Source: Pseudoselenomonas ruminantium (GTDB taxonomy: Bacteria; Bacillota; Negativicutes; Selenomonadales; Selenomonadaceae). Taken from it: a stretch of DNA of 64,000 nucleotides. How positions within the stretch are numbered: position 1 is the stretch's first letter; the number at the start of each line of letters is the position of its first letter. The position numbers and the translations under genes are program-made. Where the stretch lies: the NCBI GenBank assembly GCA_015058575.1, contig SVBZ01000003.1, positions 1-64,000 on the forward strand, given 5' to 3'. Below the pieces are notes generated by a model. That model was given only the letters and a program-made list of their open reading frames with translations. It was not told the DNA's origin and searched no databases. Below are positions 17,786 through 28,082 of this stretch, piece after piece.

Positions 17786-20404
17786 TTACTCGTCCTTGCC
17801 GCAGCAATTCTTATACTTCTTGCCGCTGCCGCAAGGACATGGGTCGTTGCGGCCGACCTTTTTGCCATCATTCGTGACCGGTTTCTTCTTCGCCTCTGCC
17901 GCGCTGACTTCATCGCCATGGGAGGCCTGCGCATTTTTCAGATGGTCGGAAAGCTGCGAGCGCTGCTCCTTGATAGCCTGCTCGAGTTTCTGCTTCTGCG
18001 CGGGGCTCGGTTCCTCGCCAGTCTGCTGCTGCGCAGCAGCTGCTTGCTGTTCCGGCGTAATGATGCTGACATGGTACATCAGCGAAGCGATCTGATCCTG
18101 GATAGCACCTTCCATTTCCTCGAACATATCCAGCGCCTCGATCTTGTACTCGACGAGCGGATTGCGCTGGCCATAGGCACGCAGGTTGATGCCCTCGCGC
18201 AGCATGTCCATATGGTCGAGATGCTCCATCCACTTGCTGTCGACAACACGCAGCATGACGACCTTCTCGAGCTCGCGCATGTTCTCTTCGCCAAACAGCA
18301 GCTCACGCTGATGATAGCCTTCCTCAGCGAGTTTTTCAAGCTCTTCTTTGAGCTCATCGCGGCTGAGCTCTACGAGCTCTTCCTTCTTGAGACGACCGGC
18401 CGGCGCGTAGATCTTCTCAGCATCTTCGATAAGACCGTCCAGCTGCCATTCCTCCGGATAGAGCTGCTCATTGGCATACTGGTTCATCTCATCTTTGATG
18501 ATGTGCTTGACCATGCCCATGATATTCTCGCGCAGGTTATCGCCCATGAGGATCTTGCGGCGCTCACCGTACATGACCTCACGCTGCTGGTTCATGACAT
18601 CATCATACTCGAGGACATGCTTGCGGATATCGAAGTTGCGTGCCTCGACTTTCTTCTGTGCATGCTCGATGGAGTTCGTGATGAGCTTATGCTCGATCGG
18701 CTCATCCTCTTCCATACCCAGCTTGTCCATCATGCCCGCAATGCGGTCCGAAGCAAACAGGCGCAGCAGGTCATCTTCGAGCGACAGGAAGAAGCGGGAT
18801 GCACCCGGATCGCCCTGACGGCCCGAACGGCCGCGCAGCTGATTATCGATGCGGCGGGACTCATGACGCTCCGTGCCGACGATGAACAGACCGCCAAGCT
18901 CTGGCACACCTTCGCCGAGCTTGATATCCGTACCACGGCCAGCCATGTTCGTCGCAATCGTGACAGCACCCTTCTGGCCGGCATCGGCGATGATTTCTGC
19001 CTCTTTCTCGTGGAACTTCGCATTGAGCACATTGTGCGGGATGCCATTTTTACGCAGCACAGCACTGAGTTCCTCCGACTGCGTGATGGACGTCGTACCG
19101 ATAAGCACTGGCTGCCCTTTGGCATGCAGCTCCTTGACCACCTTGCCGACCGCTCTGTACTTAGCCTTCTTGGTCTTGTAGATGAGATCCGGATAATCAA
19201 CGCGCTGTACCGGCTTATTCGTCGGCACGACAATGACCGGCAGATTGTAGATCTTGAGGAACTCATCTTCCTCCGTCTTCGCCGTACCAGTCATACCAGC
19301 CAGCTTGTCGTACATGCGGAAGTAGTTCTGGAACGTAATCGTGGCCAGCGTCTGTGACTCGCGCTGGATCTTGACGCCCTCTTTAGCCTCGATAGCCTGA
19401 TGCAGGCCATCGGAATAGCGGCGGCCTTCCATCAGTCGGCCCGTGAATTCATCGACGATGATGACCTCATCGCCACGCACGACATAATCGCGGTCACGCT
19501 TCATAAGTGCCTTAGCACGCAGTGCCGCCGTAAAGCAATGCGAGAGCTCGATATTCTCCGGTGCGTAGAGGTTCGTGATGCCGAGCATCTTCTCGATTTT
19601 CGGCACCGTACTGTCGGCTGCAGCTACGGTCTTCTGTTTCTCATCGACCGTATAATCAGCACCTTCCTTGAGTCCTGCGACCGCCTTGGCCATGACTGCA
19701 TACATATCCGTCGATTTTGCGCCCGGACCCGAAATGATCAGCGGCGTACGTGCCTCATCGATAAGGATCGAGTCCACCTCATCGACGATTGCATAATGCA
19801 GCTCACGCTGAACCATCTGGTCCTGCGAGATGACCATGTTATCGCGCAGATAGTCAAAACCGAACTCATTATTCGTACCAAACGTGACATCGCAGCCATA
19901 AGCGTATTTACGCTCCGGGAAATCCATATCATGGACAACAAGGCCGACCGTCAGTCCAAGGTAACGATAGAGCTTACCCATTTCCTCGCTATCACGGCGG
20001 GCCAGGTAGTCATTGACCGTAATCACATGAACACCCTTGCCCGTAAGCGCATTGAGGTAAACCGGCAACGTCGCCACGAGCGTCTTACCTTCACCAGTAC
20101 GCATCTCAGCAATGCGTCCCTCATGCAGGCACATACCACCGATCATCTGGACATCGAAGTGACGCATGCCGAGCACACGGCGCGAACCCTCGCGGACTAC
20201 AGCGAAAGCCTCCGGCAGGATATCATCGAGCGTCTCGCCATTTTCGAGACGCTCACGGAACTTATTCGTATAGCCCGTCAGCTTATCATCCGTCAGATTC
20301 TGCATCTGCGGTTCGAGGGCATTGATTTTCTCGACGACCTCGCGATAACGTGCTATCTCTTTATCGTTATTGTCACCCAAGAATCTTTTAAGAAATCCCA
20401 GCAA
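17786..20404 (-). CDS. secA: Protein translocase ATPase SecA
   Basis: Motor of the Sec export pathway, 872 aa. Motifs: Walker A ([14 protein letters not shown]), [13 protein letters not shown], the helicase motif [28 protein letters not shown], and the C-terminal SEC-C zinc site ([13 protein letters not shown]). The start is TTG, supported by AGGAG 9 nt upstream. It is a single-copy, full-length SecA1 type. Confidence 0.97.
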   Translation of the reverse strand: MLGFLKRFLGDNNDKEIARYREVVEKINALEPQMQNLTDDKLTGYTNKFRERLENGETLDDILPEAFAVVREGSRRVLGMRHFDVQMIGGMCLHEGRIAEMRTGEGKTLVATLPVYLNALTGKGVHVITVNDYLARRDSEEMGKLYRYLGLTVGLVVHDMDFPERKYAYGCDVTFGTNNEFGFDYLRDNMVISQDQMVQRELHYAIVDEVDSILIDEARTPLIISGPGAKSTDMYAVMAKAVAGLKEGADYTVDEKQKTVAAADSTVPKIEKMLGITNLYAPENIELSHCFTAALRAKALMKRDRDYVVRGDEVIIVDEFTGRLMEGRRYSDGLHQAIEAKEGVKIQRESQTLATITFQNYFRMYDKLAGMTGTAKTEEDEFLKIYNLPVIVVPTNKPVQRVDYPDLIYKTKKAKYRAVGKVVKELHAKGQPVLIGTTSITQSEELSAVLRKNGIPHNVLNAKFHEKEAEIIADAGQKGAVTIATNMAGRGTDIKLGEGVPELGGLFIVGTERHESRRIDNQLRGRSGRQGDPGASRFFLSLEDDLLRLFASDRIAGMMDKLGMEEDEPIEHKLITNSIEHAQKKVEARNFDIRKHVLEYDDVMNQQREVMYGERRKILMGDNLRENIMGMVKHIIKDEMNQYANEQLYPEEWQLDGLIEDAEKIYAPAGRLKKEELVELSRDELKEELEKLAEEGYHQRELLFGEENMRELEKVVMLRVVDSKWMEHLDHMDMLREGINLRAYGQRNPLVEYKIEALDMFEEMEGAIQDQIASLMYHVSIITPEQQAAAAQQQTGEEPSPAQKQKLEQAIKEQRSQLSDHLKNAQASHGDEVSAAEAKKKPVTNDGKKVGRNDPCPCGSGKKYKNCCGKDE

Positions 20405-20533
20405 ACAAAATCACTCCTATTACAATTATAACTTCTACAAGTAGTCTTACCTTACAATATTAACAAACTGCCTTAGATAAGTCAATTCGTGCAACTCTTT
20501 TCCTATTATATCTATAGCTTTATGCATCATAAA

Positions 20534-20555
20534 AGCCTTCCCTGCCGGGAAGGCT
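20534..20555 (-). terminator. Terminator of hpf
   Basis: Perfect 9-bp stem AGCCTTCCC/GGGAAGGCT with a TGCC loop, just beyond the hpf stop. T-runs are present on both sides, so it may also act in the other direction. Confidence 0.8.
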
Positions 20556-20585
20556 CTTTTTTCGCTATTTATTTGTCCTAGACGG

Positions 20586-21134
20586 TCAGTTGCCCGACTC
20601 GATCAGTCCATAGTTGCCATCGGTGCGCTTATAGACCACATTGACTTCCTCCGTCTCCGAATCACGGAACACGAAGAAGTTGTGATTCAGCAGGTTCATC
20701 TGCATGATGGCTTCCTGCGTATCCATCGGTTTGACGATAAAGCGTTTCGTCTTGACTACCTTGTACTCCTCGTCCGTCTCATCCTGTTTTTCGGGAACAG
20801 CCGGCACATTTAACGCCTCAGCCTTGAATCCGCCACCGCGGAAACGACGAGCCAGTTTCGTTTTCTGTTTGTGGATCTGACGCTCCAGCTTTTCTACGAC
20901 CAGATCAATCGACGTGTACATGTCCATCGTGGCTTCCTCGCCGCGAAGCAGGATGCCACCTTGCACCGGTACCGTGACCTCAACGATGTGACGGCCCTTC
21001 GATACCGTGAGCAATACGGAAATCTCGCCGACATTGTCAAAGTACTTCGTCACTTTGCCGACGCGTTTCTCCACGTACTCACGCAGAGAAGGAGTGATCT
21101 CGATGTTCTTGCCTCTTACAGTGAATGTTGCCAT
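20586..21134 (-). CDS. hpf: Ribosome hibernation-promoting factor, long form
   Basis: Dimerises 70S ribosomes to inactive 100S particles in slow growth. The N-terminal RaiA/S30AE domain (FTVRGKNIEITPSLREYVEKRV) and C-terminal dimerisation domain (IVRKTKRF-like region, PMDTQEAIMQMNLLNHNFFVFRDSET) make it the long Firmicutes form, 182 aa. The open frame runs to 21305, but the ATG at 21134 (MATFTVRG) is the family start and has GGGG 9 nt upstream. Confidence 0.96.
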   Translation of the reverse strand: MATFTVRGKNIEITPSLREYVEKRVGKVTKYFDNVGEISVLLTVSKGRHIVEVTVPVQGGILLRGEEATMDMYTSIDLVVEKLERQIHKQKTKLARRFRGGGFKAEALNVPAVPEKQDETDEEYKVVKTKRFIVKPMDTQEAIMQMNLLNHNFFVFRDSETEEVNVVYKRTDGNYGLIESGN

Positions 21135-21303
21135 ACGACACATCCCCTTTCTTATGATGGACCATGGCAGATGCCACGGCTCTTTTCGTATAATCCTGCC
21201 TTCCGGTAGGTTTATACCCTTAGTATTCGCTAACAAGCAGCAAAACCCTTCTTTTCGGACAAAGAAAAAATCTGAAATTTCAATGAAAGTGATTCTGCCC
21301 ATC

Positions 21304-21329
21304 AAAAAACCCGGCTCAAATGAGCCGGG
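21304..21329 (-). terminator. Terminator of the cold-shock gene
   Basis: Perfect 8-bp stem (CCCGGCTC/GAGCCGGG, loop ATTT read leftward) followed by TTTTTT. Confidence 0.9.
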
Positions 21330-21348
21330 GTGACATTTTACCTTTGTC

Positions 21349-21549
21349 TTACGCCGTCTTTACGACATTCGACGCCTGCGGGCCACGAGCCCCCTCGACG
21401 ATGTCAAACTCTACAGCCTGACCTTCATTCAGCGTCTTGAACCCTTCGTCCTTGATTGCCGAAAAATGTACGAATACATCATCGCCATCCTCACGAGCAA
21501 TGAAGCCATAACCTTTTTCCGCACTGAACCATTTTACTTTGCCAACCAT
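21349..21549 (-). CDS. Cold-shock domain protein (CspA family)
   Basis: 66-aa single OB-fold RNA chaperone. RNP1 (KGYGFI) and RNP2 (DVFVHFSAI) motifs are present. The open frame begins at 21588, but AGGAGG lies 7 nt before the ATG at 21549 (MVGKVKWF), which is the standard Csp start. It is monocistronic, with its own promoter and terminator. Confidence 0.97.
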   Translation of the reverse strand: MVGKVKWFSAEKGYGFIAREDGDDVFVHFSAIKDEGFKTLNEGQAVEFDIVEGARGPQASNVVKTA

Positions 21550-21603
21550 TGAGATTCCTCCTAGTGAAAAAATACCGCACCACAACAATAGTGGTCAATC
21601 CTA

Positions 21604-21632
21604 ATTATAATTGTTGGCAATCCCACTGTCAA
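21604..21632 (-). promoter_or_regulatory. Consensus sigma-70 promoter of the cold-shock gene
   Basis: TTGACA (21627-21632) and TATAAT (21604-21609) are both perfect and separated by 17 bp. The inferred 5' UTR of about 50 nt contains a short hairpin (ACCAC ... GTGGT), consistent with the structured leaders seen on csp mRNAs. Confidence 0.9.
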
Positions 21633-21680
21633 TATTTCTATTTTTTTCTGACAAATTATTTTTATCTTGCAAATCCGCGA

Positions 21681-22400
21681 TTACAGGACTTTGGACAAAA
21701 ACAGCTTCGTACGCTCCTGTTGCGGATGCTCAAACACCTCTTTAGGCGTCCCCTGCTCAAGGATCTTGCCCTGATCGACAAACAACAGCCGGTCACCGAC
21801 TTCACGGGCAAAGCCCATCTCATGCGTGACGATGACCATCGTCATGCCCTCCTTCGCCAGACTGCGCATGACATCGAGTACCTCGCCGACCATCTCGGGG
21901 TCAAGTGCTGATGTCGGCTCGTCAAACAGCATAATCTTCGGCTTCATCGCCAGCGCCCGGGCAATCGCCACACGCTGCTGCTGGCCGCCCGAAAGCTGTG
22001 TCGGATAATTATCGGCCTTATCTGCCAGCCCCACGCGCGTAAGCAGCCGGACAGCCTCGCTTTTCGCTTCGTCCGCTGCCATATGGCGTACCTTCATCGG
22101 CGCCAGCATGATATTCTGCAGCACCGTCATATGCGGGAACAGATTGAACCGCTGGAACACCATGCCGACTTCCTCACGCACCTTATTGATATTGGCTTCG
22201 CCGTCCAGCACGATACCGTCGACACAGACCGTCCCCTTCGTCGGCTCCTCCAGATAGTTCATGCAGCGCAGCAGCGTGCTCTTGCCCGAGCCCGACGGCC
22301 CAATAATGACGACAACTTCTTTTTCCTTGATATCGAGGTCGATGCCCTTCAAAACATCCACCTTGCCATACGATTTATACAAATCCTTAATGTTTATCAT
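21681..22400 (-). CDS. glnQ: Polar amino acid ABC transporter ATP-binding protein (GlnQ-like)
   Basis: ATPase of a polar amino acid importer. Walker A ([15 protein letters not shown]), signature [15 protein letters not shown], Walker B ([13 protein letters not shown]) and switch His (IVTHEMGFA) are intact. The HisP/GlnQ-type segment VCVDG follows Walker A. 239 aa. The start overlaps the end of the permease gene by 14 bp. Glutamine is the likeliest substrate by family resemblance, but other polar amino acids are possible. Confidence 0.93.
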   Translation of the reverse strand: MINIKDLYKSYGKVDVLKGIDLDIKEKEVVVIIGPSGSGKSTLLRCMNYLEEPTKGTVCVDGIVLDGEANINKVREEVGMVFQRFNLFPHMTVLQNIMLAPMKVRHMAADEAKSEAVRLLTRVGLADKADNYPTQLSGGQQQRVAIARALAMKPKIMLFDEPTSALDPEMVGEVLDVMRSLAKEGMTMVIVTHEMGFAREVGDRLLFVDQGKILEQGTPKEVFEHPQQERTKLFLSKVL

Positions 22401-23052
22401 CAGTCTTGAACCTCCACTCCAGATAAGCCACGAAACGCGAAATGGAAAGCGTCATGATCAGATAGATAATCGCAACGCAAGTCCAGATCTCCACCGACGC
22501 ATACGTCTTGGCGATAATGAGCTGGCCGCGGCGCGTAAGCTCCTCAAAGCCGATAACCGAAACGAGCGAGGAATCCTTGAGCAGAGCGATAAATTCATTG
22601 CCAAGCTGCGGAATAACGCGCTTGAACGCCTGCGGAATGATGATGTAGCGCATCGTCTGTGCCCAGGTCATACCGAGCGAACGACCAGCCTCCATCTGTC
22701 CCTTGTCGATGGACTGGATGCCCGAGCGGAAAATCTCGGTGACATAAGCCCCCGAGTTCAGCCCGCAAGCACTGATGGCCGCGACATACGGATCGCTGCG
22801 CTGCCCCGTCAGCAGCGGCAAAGCAAAGTATACCAGGAAAATCTGCACCAGCAGCGGCGTACCGCGGAAAAAATCAACATAAACAGCCGCGATGATGCGG
22901 AAAATGCGGATATTCACGATGCGGGCAATGCCCATGAATAAACCGATGATGATACCGACGATAACCGACAATGCCGTTATCTTGACTGTGATAGCCGCCC
23001 CCATCAACAAAAGCGGCAATGAATCCTGCACCAGCTGGAAATTAAAGTCCAT
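22387..23052 (-). CDS. glnP: Polar amino acid ABC transporter permease (GlnP-like)
   Basis: 221 aa with about five membrane helices and the HisMQ-type EAA loop ([22 protein letters not shown]). The stretch [20 protein letters not shown] is typical of polar amino acid permeases. It forms the importer with the ATPase and the binding protein on either side. AGGTGAAGG precedes the ATG. Confidence 0.93.
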   Translation of the reverse strand: MDFNFQLVQDSLPLLLMGAAITVKITALSVIVGIIIGLFMGIARIVNIRIFRIIAAVYVDFFRGTPLLVQIFLVYFALPLLTGQRSDPYVAAISACGLNSGAYVTEIFRSGIQSIDKGQMEAGRSLGMTWAQTMRYIIIPQAFKRVIPQLGNEFIALLKDSSLVSVIGFEELTRRGQLIIAKTYASVEIWTCVAIIYLIMTLSISRFVAYLEWRFKTDDKH

Positions 23053-23183
23053 AAACCTTCACCTGTTTCCTTTGCCATTTAATTTAATATTTATACACCC
23101 ATGAATCATTCTATAGCTTATTATATTTCAATGGTTACCAGCTGTCAACATTGAATCCTTCGCGAATTTTCAGCATAAAAAAG

Positions 23184-23207
23184 CACCAGCCGCATAGCGT
23201 GCTGGTG
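23184..23207 (-). terminator. Intra-operon terminator between binding protein and permease genes
   Basis: Read leftward, CACCAGC ... GCTGGTG is a 7-bp stem followed by TTTTTT. It lies between the binding-protein gene and glnP. Partial read-through here would give more binding protein than membrane components, as is usual for such operons. Confidence 0.7.
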
Positions 23208-23229
23208 TTTTTTTATGCAATATCAGTGA

Positions 23230-24015
23230 TTATTTTTTCTCGCCGAACCATTTAGCGAAAATCTTGTCATACTCACCGTTTTCCTTGATTTTCTTGAAAG
23301 CTGCATTGATTTTTTCCTGCAGCTCTTTGTTATCCTTGCCAACAGCAATGCCATAATCCTCAGCCGTCAGTTTCTCCTCCAGAGCCTTGACGCCCGTAGC
23401 ACCGCTCTTTGTGATGTAGTAGTCATTGACCGGACGGTCATTTACTACAGCATCGACACCACCAGCCTTGAGCTCCATGAAGCAGTCAGCCGGCGTATTG
23501 AGCGTCTTGATCTCTACCCCGTCAATCTTGCCGACCTCAGCTGCACTCGTCGTGCCCATCTGGACAGCCACTTTCTTACCTTTGAGATCCTGGAAGGTCT
23601 TGATGCTCTGCTCATCGCTGCGGACTACCATCGTCAAGCCGGACTGATAATACGGCTCCGAGAACAGCACATTCTGTTTGCGCTCATCATTGATTGTCAT
23701 ACCCGAAATGATGACATCGATATTCTTGCCCTGCAAGGCCGGGATAAGACCATCGAAACCGAGATTCTGGATTTCGACCTCATAGCCCATCTCCTTGCCG
23801 ATAGCACGGATCAGATCCATATCAAAGCCCTGGTATTCTTTCTGGCCCTCATCCTGGAACTCAAACGGCGCAAAGTCAATCGACGAACCGACCTTGAGCA
23901 CCTTAGCCCCCGAGCCGCTGCCCGAAGAAGCATTCTGGCTGCCGCCGCAGCCAGCCAGAGCGAACACTGCAAAGGCACAAACTGCCAGAAGTGCCAATAC
24001 TTTTCTCATTTTCAT
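23230..24015 (-). CDS. glnH: Polar amino acid-binding lipoprotein (GlnH-like)
   Basis: Receptor of the importer, 261 aa. It has a lipoprotein signal with lipobox LAGCGG and then an SBP family 3 domain: KVLKVGSSIDFAPFEF, EYQGFDMDLIRAIGKEMG, GKKVAVQMGTTS. The frame opens at 24048, but TAGGGA lies 5 nt before the ATG at 24015 and the signal peptide begins there. Confidence 0.93.
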   Translation of the reverse strand: MKMRKVLALLAVCAFAVFALAGCGGSQNASSGSGSGAKVLKVGSSIDFAPFEFQDEGQKEYQGFDMDLIRAIGKEMGYEVEIQNLGFDGLIPALQGKNIDVIISGMTINDERKQNVLFSEPYYQSGLTMVVRSDEQSIKTFQDLKGKKVAVQMGTTSAAEVGKIDGVEIKTLNTPADCFMELKAGGVDAVVNDRPVNDYYITKSGATGVKALEEKLTAEDYGIAVGKDNKELQEKINAAFKKIKENGEYDKIFAKWFGEKK

Positions 24016-24066
24016 GAAAATCCCTACCTTCTCAAATAGTTTTGTCATTTACAGTGAAACAAAATG

Positions 24067-24140
24067 AAGCCCAAGCGTAAAGCTTGAGCTCCATTGCTCA
24101 CGCACATTTATTATTATAGCACACGCTGAGCAAACTGCAA
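24067..24140 (-). promoter_or_regulatory. Promoter and leader hairpin of the glutamine-type importer
   Basis: TTGCAG (24135-24140), 16-bp spacer, TATAAT (24113-24118) immediately after the stop of the zinc-ribbon gene. The leader then contains AGCTCAAGC-TTTAC-GCTTGGGCT (24067-24090) followed by TTCATTTTGTTT. This hairpin could be an attenuator or only a stabilising 5' structure. Confidence 0.65.
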
Positions 24141-24144
24141 GAGA

Positions 24145-24435
24145 TTAGTCTCTCTCAACTCTTTTTTTATTGAAGCAGTCACGGCAGTAAACCGGACGGT
24201 CATTTTTCGGCTCGAACGGAACTTCCGTCTCCTTGCCACACTCAGCGCAAGTTACCTTGAACATCTGACGCTGCTCACCGCCCTCACGCGTACGACGGCG
24301 CTTGTCACGGCAGTCACGGCAACGTGCCGGCTCGTTCTCGAAACCTTTCTCAGCGTAGAACTCCTGCTCACCAGCGGTGAACGTGAATTCCTTGCCACAA
24401 TCTTTGCATACCAGTGTCTTGTCTTCGAAAGCCAT
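24145..24435 (-). CDS. Small zinc-ribbon protein (zf-trcl family)
   Basis: 96 aa, with three CxxC pairs and a fourth half-site: CKDCGKEF, CRDCRDKRRR, CAECGKE and CRDCFNKKR. That gives two zinc ribbons. The N-terminal part (LVCKDCGKEFTFTAGEQEFY) matches a widespread family of unknown function. Basic residues between the ribbons suggest nucleic acid contact, but no function is established. Confidence 0.85.
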   Translation of the reverse strand: MAFEDKTLVCKDCGKEFTFTAGEQEFYAEKGFENEPARCRDCRDKRRRTREGGEQRQMFKVTCAECGKETEVPFEPKNDRPVYCRDCFNKKRVERD

Positions 24436-24574
24436 AAGATAATCCCCTTACTAGAAAAAATAAATGTTACTTTTGGTCCCCCACTTCTCTTTATGTAAAA
24501 AACACGAAGAAAAGAACGTCCCAAAGGCTATTATACTAAATTACTGTCAAAAATGCAAGTTTTTTTGTTATTGT

Positions 24575-26293
24575 TTAATTTGTGCAAAAATTCTCCCATA
24601 TTTGACAATAACCAGTTTCCAACTCATTCATATAGTTTTTGCGATCCATGAGCGGCGATTTGAGCAGATTCGCCCTAAGCCCCGAATGGTACGCCCCCAC
24701 AAGCTCCGGTGCATTGCCAAGCTGCACAGCCCGGCGCACATAGTTGATATCATTTTCAACCACCAGTTCCTTGACCCCAGCATTCGTGAGGATCGACGCC
24801 CCAAAGCGTGCCCCGTGACTGCGCCCGCGAATGCTCACGACTGGCACGCCCATATAGAGTGCCTCACAGGTCGTAAGGCCACCATTATACGGCATCGTAT
24901 CAAGCGCAATATCGATGTCGCGGTACTGCTCGAGGTAATCAGGACTGTACGGCCGCAGCTCCACACGTCCCAGGCTGATGCCCAGCCGTGTCAGGCGGTC
25001 TTTCACGATTGCCTGTCCCGATGGGATGCTGCAAATCTTGCCCTTGATGACCAGCCGCGAGTCTTTGACCTGATCGAGGATGCCCCGCCACAAAAGCAGC
25101 GTCTCATCGGTCACCTTGGCAAAATTGTTGAAACTGCCAAAGGTCATATAGCCATTGCGCATGCACGGAGCCTCCATACCAGCTGCTGGTATCTCGCGCA
25201 CAAAGCCTGGCGCATAGCAGAGATGCGAGTGAGGCAGGCGCAGGATCTTTTCTGTAAACCCAGCGGCCGTAGCCTCCCCTGTCGGCAGACAGACCTCATC
25301 GGAAAGAAAATAATCAACAGCCGACAGGCCTGTCGTATTCATATAGCCAATGCCTGCCATCTGCACGGGTGCCGGACGATAAGCCATGATTGGCAGACAG
25401 CTCCCCTGCGTATGCCCCGACAGATCGACAAGGATGTCAATCTTGTCCTCAGCGATCAGCCGGGCCGCAGTCCGCGGACTGCGGCCGCGCAGCTCCCGCC
25501 AATGTACATGGCAGGCACGCAGTTTACGCGTTACCTCATCGGTGCGCCCGGTCGAATAGCAATAGATGGAAAACCGCTTATCATCGTAATACTTGAGCAG
25601 CGGCTCCAGAAAAGATGCTACGGCATGTTCGCGGAAATCCGGCGACAGATACCCGATGCGCAGCTTCTTGCCCGGCAATTTCTTCACATCATCGTGCGCA
25701 TAAGCCGTGATGCCAAGCAGCGGTTCATATTGCTCAGCGGCCTGCCGGCTCTCCTGCAGCGACTGATTCCGATAATTGCGCATGAATAGGTACTTGCTGT
25801 ACGAATCCGCCTTAGCCAGCGGCTCATCCATAAGCTCACTGCGCGCCAGAAGTTCCGCCGCCGCCTTGTCAGGTGCTGCTGCCAGATATTCCCCATCGGC
25901 AAGCCATCCACGCGCTTTGTCAAGGATATGCTGCAGCACACCATAATACGCATCATCGGGGTCAAGTGCCTGCCGCTTGCGCTCCGTCTCAGCGACGATT
26001 TCATGCAAGAGCGGCAATTCCTCATCGAGACGGAACTCGACAGCCGCCAGGCCTGCCTTTACGAGCCGCCCGCGCAAATGCTTGGGCTTCCTTGCCAGGA
26101 TCTCCTCCACCAATGTCTGTGCCTCTTCGCGTTCTCCCGAATACAAGGCAGCTTCGGCCATGACAGCTGCGCCGTCCATGCTTTCCGCATCGAGATCCCA
26201 AAGCTCCCGCGCACAAGCGCGCATCCCCTTGGGATCGCCATCCGCCGCAAATTTATCTGCTAAACTCAGCCAATTCAGTACATCGTGGTTCAT
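24575..26293 (-). CDS. SPINDLY/OGT-like GT41 glycosyltransferase with TPR-like N-terminus
   Basis: About 572 aa. Residues 1-200 are helical and TPR-like; from about 210 the GT41 catalytic region begins (LRIGYLSPDFREHAVASF) and continues through IDILVDLSGHTQGS, PVQMAGIGYMNTTG, SFNNFAKVTDE, DIALDTMPYNGGLTTCEALYMGVPVVS and GARFGASIL. These are the donor-binding and catalytic stretches of bacterial O-GlcNAc-transferase-like enzymes. The start codon at 26293 has AGGAG 9 nt upstream. It is the last gene of the large minus-strand glycan locus. Such enzymes in bacteria glycosylate proteins (for example flagellins or adhesins) in the cytoplasm; the target here is not visible. Confidence 0.9.
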   Translation of the reverse strand: MNHDVLNWLSLADKFAADGDPKGMRACARELWDLDAESMDGAAVMAEAALYSGEREEAQTLVEEILARKPKHLRGRLVKAGLAAVEFRLDEELPLLHEIVAETERKRQALDPDDAYYGVLQHILDKARGWLADGEYLAAAPDKAAAELLARSELMDEPLAKADSYSKYLFMRNYRNQSLQESRQAAEQYEPLLGITAYAHDDVKKLPGKKLRIGYLSPDFREHAVASFLEPLLKYYDDKRFSIYCYSTGRTDEVTRKLRACHVHWRELRGRSPRTAARLIAEDKIDILVDLSGHTQGSCLPIMAYRPAPVQMAGIGYMNTTGLSAVDYFLSDEVCLPTGEATAAGFTEKILRLPHSHLCYAPGFVREIPAAGMEAPCMRNGYMTFGSFNNFAKVTDETLLLWRGILDQVKDSRLVIKGKICSIPSGQAIVKDRLTRLGISLGRVELRPYSPDYLEQYRDIDIALDTMPYNGGLTTCEALYMGVPVVSIRGRSHGARFGASILTNAGVKELVVENDINYVRRAVQLGNAPELVGAYHSGLRANLLKSPLMDRKNYMNELETGYCQIWENFCTN

Positions 26294-26352
26294 GAACAAG
26301 GACTCCTACTCCGTCTCGTAATCTCGCATATTTTCTTACATTCGACAAAAAA

Positions 26353-26386
26353 CCTGAAACTCCTGCTAGACTACAGGAATTTCAGG
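26353..26386 (-). terminator. Terminator of the StrF-like glycosyltransferase gene
   Basis: Read leftward, CCTGAAATTCCTG ... CAGGAGTTTCAGG (12 pairs with one mismatch) then TTTTTTGTC, directly after the stop of the gene at 26394. Confidence 0.8.
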
Positions 26387-26393
26387 TTTTCCC

Positions 26394-27098
26394 TCACACC
26401 TCTGGATGCAGCTCGCTTCCATATTCCTTTACGAATATCTTCTGATATTCCTTATATTCCACAGCCAGCGGTTTTTCCTTCGGGCAATGGATGCACCAGA
26501 AATCTTTTTCCTGATTGGGAACAACCACCTTGAGCCCGCGCCGCTGCATCTCCTTGCAGAGCGACGTATCGTAAAGATGAAAGCCCGTGAACAGATCTTC
26601 ACGCCACGGGATATCATACTGTGTCGCGATGAACAGGCCATCGACAGCCTCGACCTCCTGGCATGCTCCCTCGGGCTCCCGGCAATGCGAATCGACAACG
26701 CTTTCGGGCTCGCAGGCATGCAGCACGCGGCCATACGTCCGCAGCCCATCCCACCAGACACCGCTCTTTGGCAGGCTGCGGCAGCCAATCACACCGACCG
26801 CACCTACTGTTTCATCGGCAAAAAGTTTTTGCAGATCACGCACCAGATGCTTATTGACTACCAGCGTATCCTGATGAAGATAAACTTTATACTTCGCATC
26901 TGACTGCTGCATACCAATATTGTAGCCCGCACACATCGAGGCTGCGCCTTGCACAGGGATAAATTCAGCCTTCATCCCAGCAGGCAGCTCCAAGTGCTCC
27001 AGATAAAGGCGGCACTCACTATACCAATCTTCACTATTGACGCAGGTGATAAAGGCTACTTTGCCAGCATCAAGTGCTTTGTTTATCGTCAAATCCAT
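26394..27098 (-). CDS. StrF-like glycosyltransferase (GT2-type fold)
   Basis: 234 aa. The sequence matches the small StrF/Glyco_tranf_2_5 group: VAFITCVNSEDWYSECRLYL at the start, GAASMCAGYNIGMQQSDAKY, then the DXD-like LHQDTLVV, and later VDGLFIATQYDIPWRED and GFHLYDTSLCKEMQRRG. It probably transfers a sugar to a glycan or protein made in this locus. ATG at 27098 has GAGGGA 6 nt upstream and is preferred over the TTG at 27101. It lies 10 bp after a methyltransferase-like gene. Confidence 0.8.
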   Translation of the reverse strand: MDLTINKALDAGKVAFITCVNSEDWYSECRLYLEHLELPAGMKAEFIPVQGAASMCAGYNIGMQQSDAKYKVYLHQDTLVVNKHLVRDLQKLFADETVGAVGVIGCRSLPKSGVWWDGLRTYGRVLHACEPESVVDSHCREPEGACQEVEAVDGLFIATQYDIPWREDLFTGFHLYDTSLCKEMQRRGLKVVVPNQEKDFWCIHCPKEKPLAVEYKEYQKIFVKEYGSELHPEV

Positions 27099-27108
27099 CA
27101 AATATCCC

Positions 27109-28053
27109 TCATCTTCCCGGCTGCGCCTGCAATTCCTGCTCCAGCTCCTCGATCCAGCGCAGTTCCTGCACCGAAGTCACATTTTCCCGCGCACTCTCCA
27201 GCATCGCCACGATTTCATCGAGTTCCCGCCCCGAATAGCGGACAAGATTCCGATAGAACCTTTCTGGATGGAACACTGCCTGTTTCACGAAATTTGCCGT
27301 ATAATCGGCAAACAATCCCGTCTCTTCATAAAACGCCCAAAAAAAGCGGCATTGCCCCTCTAAATCCACACCATATTCGATGCGATGCAGATAATCCGAC
27401 AGCTGTTTGCGCTGCTCCTTCGTATACATAGACTTTAACAGCGCCATCTCGGGCATCGAGCGGTCAGCCTTCACCAGCCAAAACTCCGTATCGATATCCG
27501 CATGGATATTCTCAAAGCCCGCCGCCACGAGCCTGTCCACGATATCACTTTCTGCCTCGCGCCGCTGCGGCCGCACGGTCACATTCTTGTAATACGAGGC
27601 ATAGAGCAAACGCTCAAACTCTGACTTCGCATAAAGCCGCGCCACCACATGATAATAATGGCCATCCATCAACTCCTCAAGCACCGACCAATGACGGATA
27701 TTGCGGAAACTCGTCAAAAATGAACCCGTCTGCTTCAAAAACGTCGAAAACCCCGCCGCAATGTCCTGCGGATTGCCCGCCTGCTCCAACGTCAGGTCCG
27801 AAATGATGTAATCGAGGCTCTCCGCTGCAAACGGCAGGCGTTCATTGAGATAATCCACGCAGGAAAACTTCACATCCAGCCCCTCATAGCCATCCATCGC
27901 ATCAGATTCAGCCGCTACCGCCAGAATCTCCGCCTGCGGCATCATCTGCCTAAGCTCCGGCAAGTAATAGAGACTCTCCACCACCAGAATCCGCAGCGGC
28001 AAATCTCCCGCCTGCAAAAATCCCAAAAGTTCCGGCTTTATCTTCTCCGCCAT
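27109..28053 (-). CDS. Methyltransferase-like protein of the glycan locus
   Basis: 314 aa. The first 150 residues follow the order of a class I SAM methyltransferase: LRILVVESLYYLPELRQMMP (strand 1 and loop), VKFSCVDYLNERLPFAAESLDYIISDLTLEQAG, then a helix-strand at FLKQTGSFLTSFRNIRHWS. The glycine-rich SAM loop is poorly conserved, so activity is uncertain. The C-terminal 130 residues are helical and unassigned. The gene lies between a glycosyltransferase and a toxin-antitoxin pair. Start ATG at 28053 has GGGGGA 5 nt upstream. Confidence 0.6.
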   Translation of the reverse strand: MAEKIKPELLGFLQAGDLPLRILVVESLYYLPELRQMMPQAEILAVAAESDAMDGYEGLDVKFSCVDYLNERLPFAAESLDYIISDLTLEQAGNPQDIAAGFSTFLKQTGSFLTSFRNIRHWSVLEELMDGHYYHVVARLYAKSEFERLLYASYYKNVTVRPQRREAESDIVDRLVAAGFENIHADIDTEFWLVKADRSMPEMALLKSMYTKEQRKQLSDYLHRIEYGVDLEGQCRFFWAFYEETGLFADYTANFVKQAVFHPERFYRNLVRYSGRELDEIVAMLESARENVTSVQELRWIEELEQELQAQPGR

Positions 28054-28082
28054 CACAATCCCCCATCAATCCGTCCTAGCCT

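Noticed and set aside
17918..19357. Long plus-strand frame of 479 codons
   Set aside because: It lies wholly antisense to secA, has no ribosome site, and its sequence has no domain pattern; GC-rich codon usage of secA leaves the opposite frame open.
24464..25789. Plus-strand frame of 441 codons
   Set aside because: Antisense to the GT41 gene and composed of shadow sequence rich in His/Arg/Gln; no recognisable motif.
26059..26263. Several overlapping short frames on both strands
   Set aside because: All lie within the N-terminal TPR-like part of the GT41 gene and are shadows.
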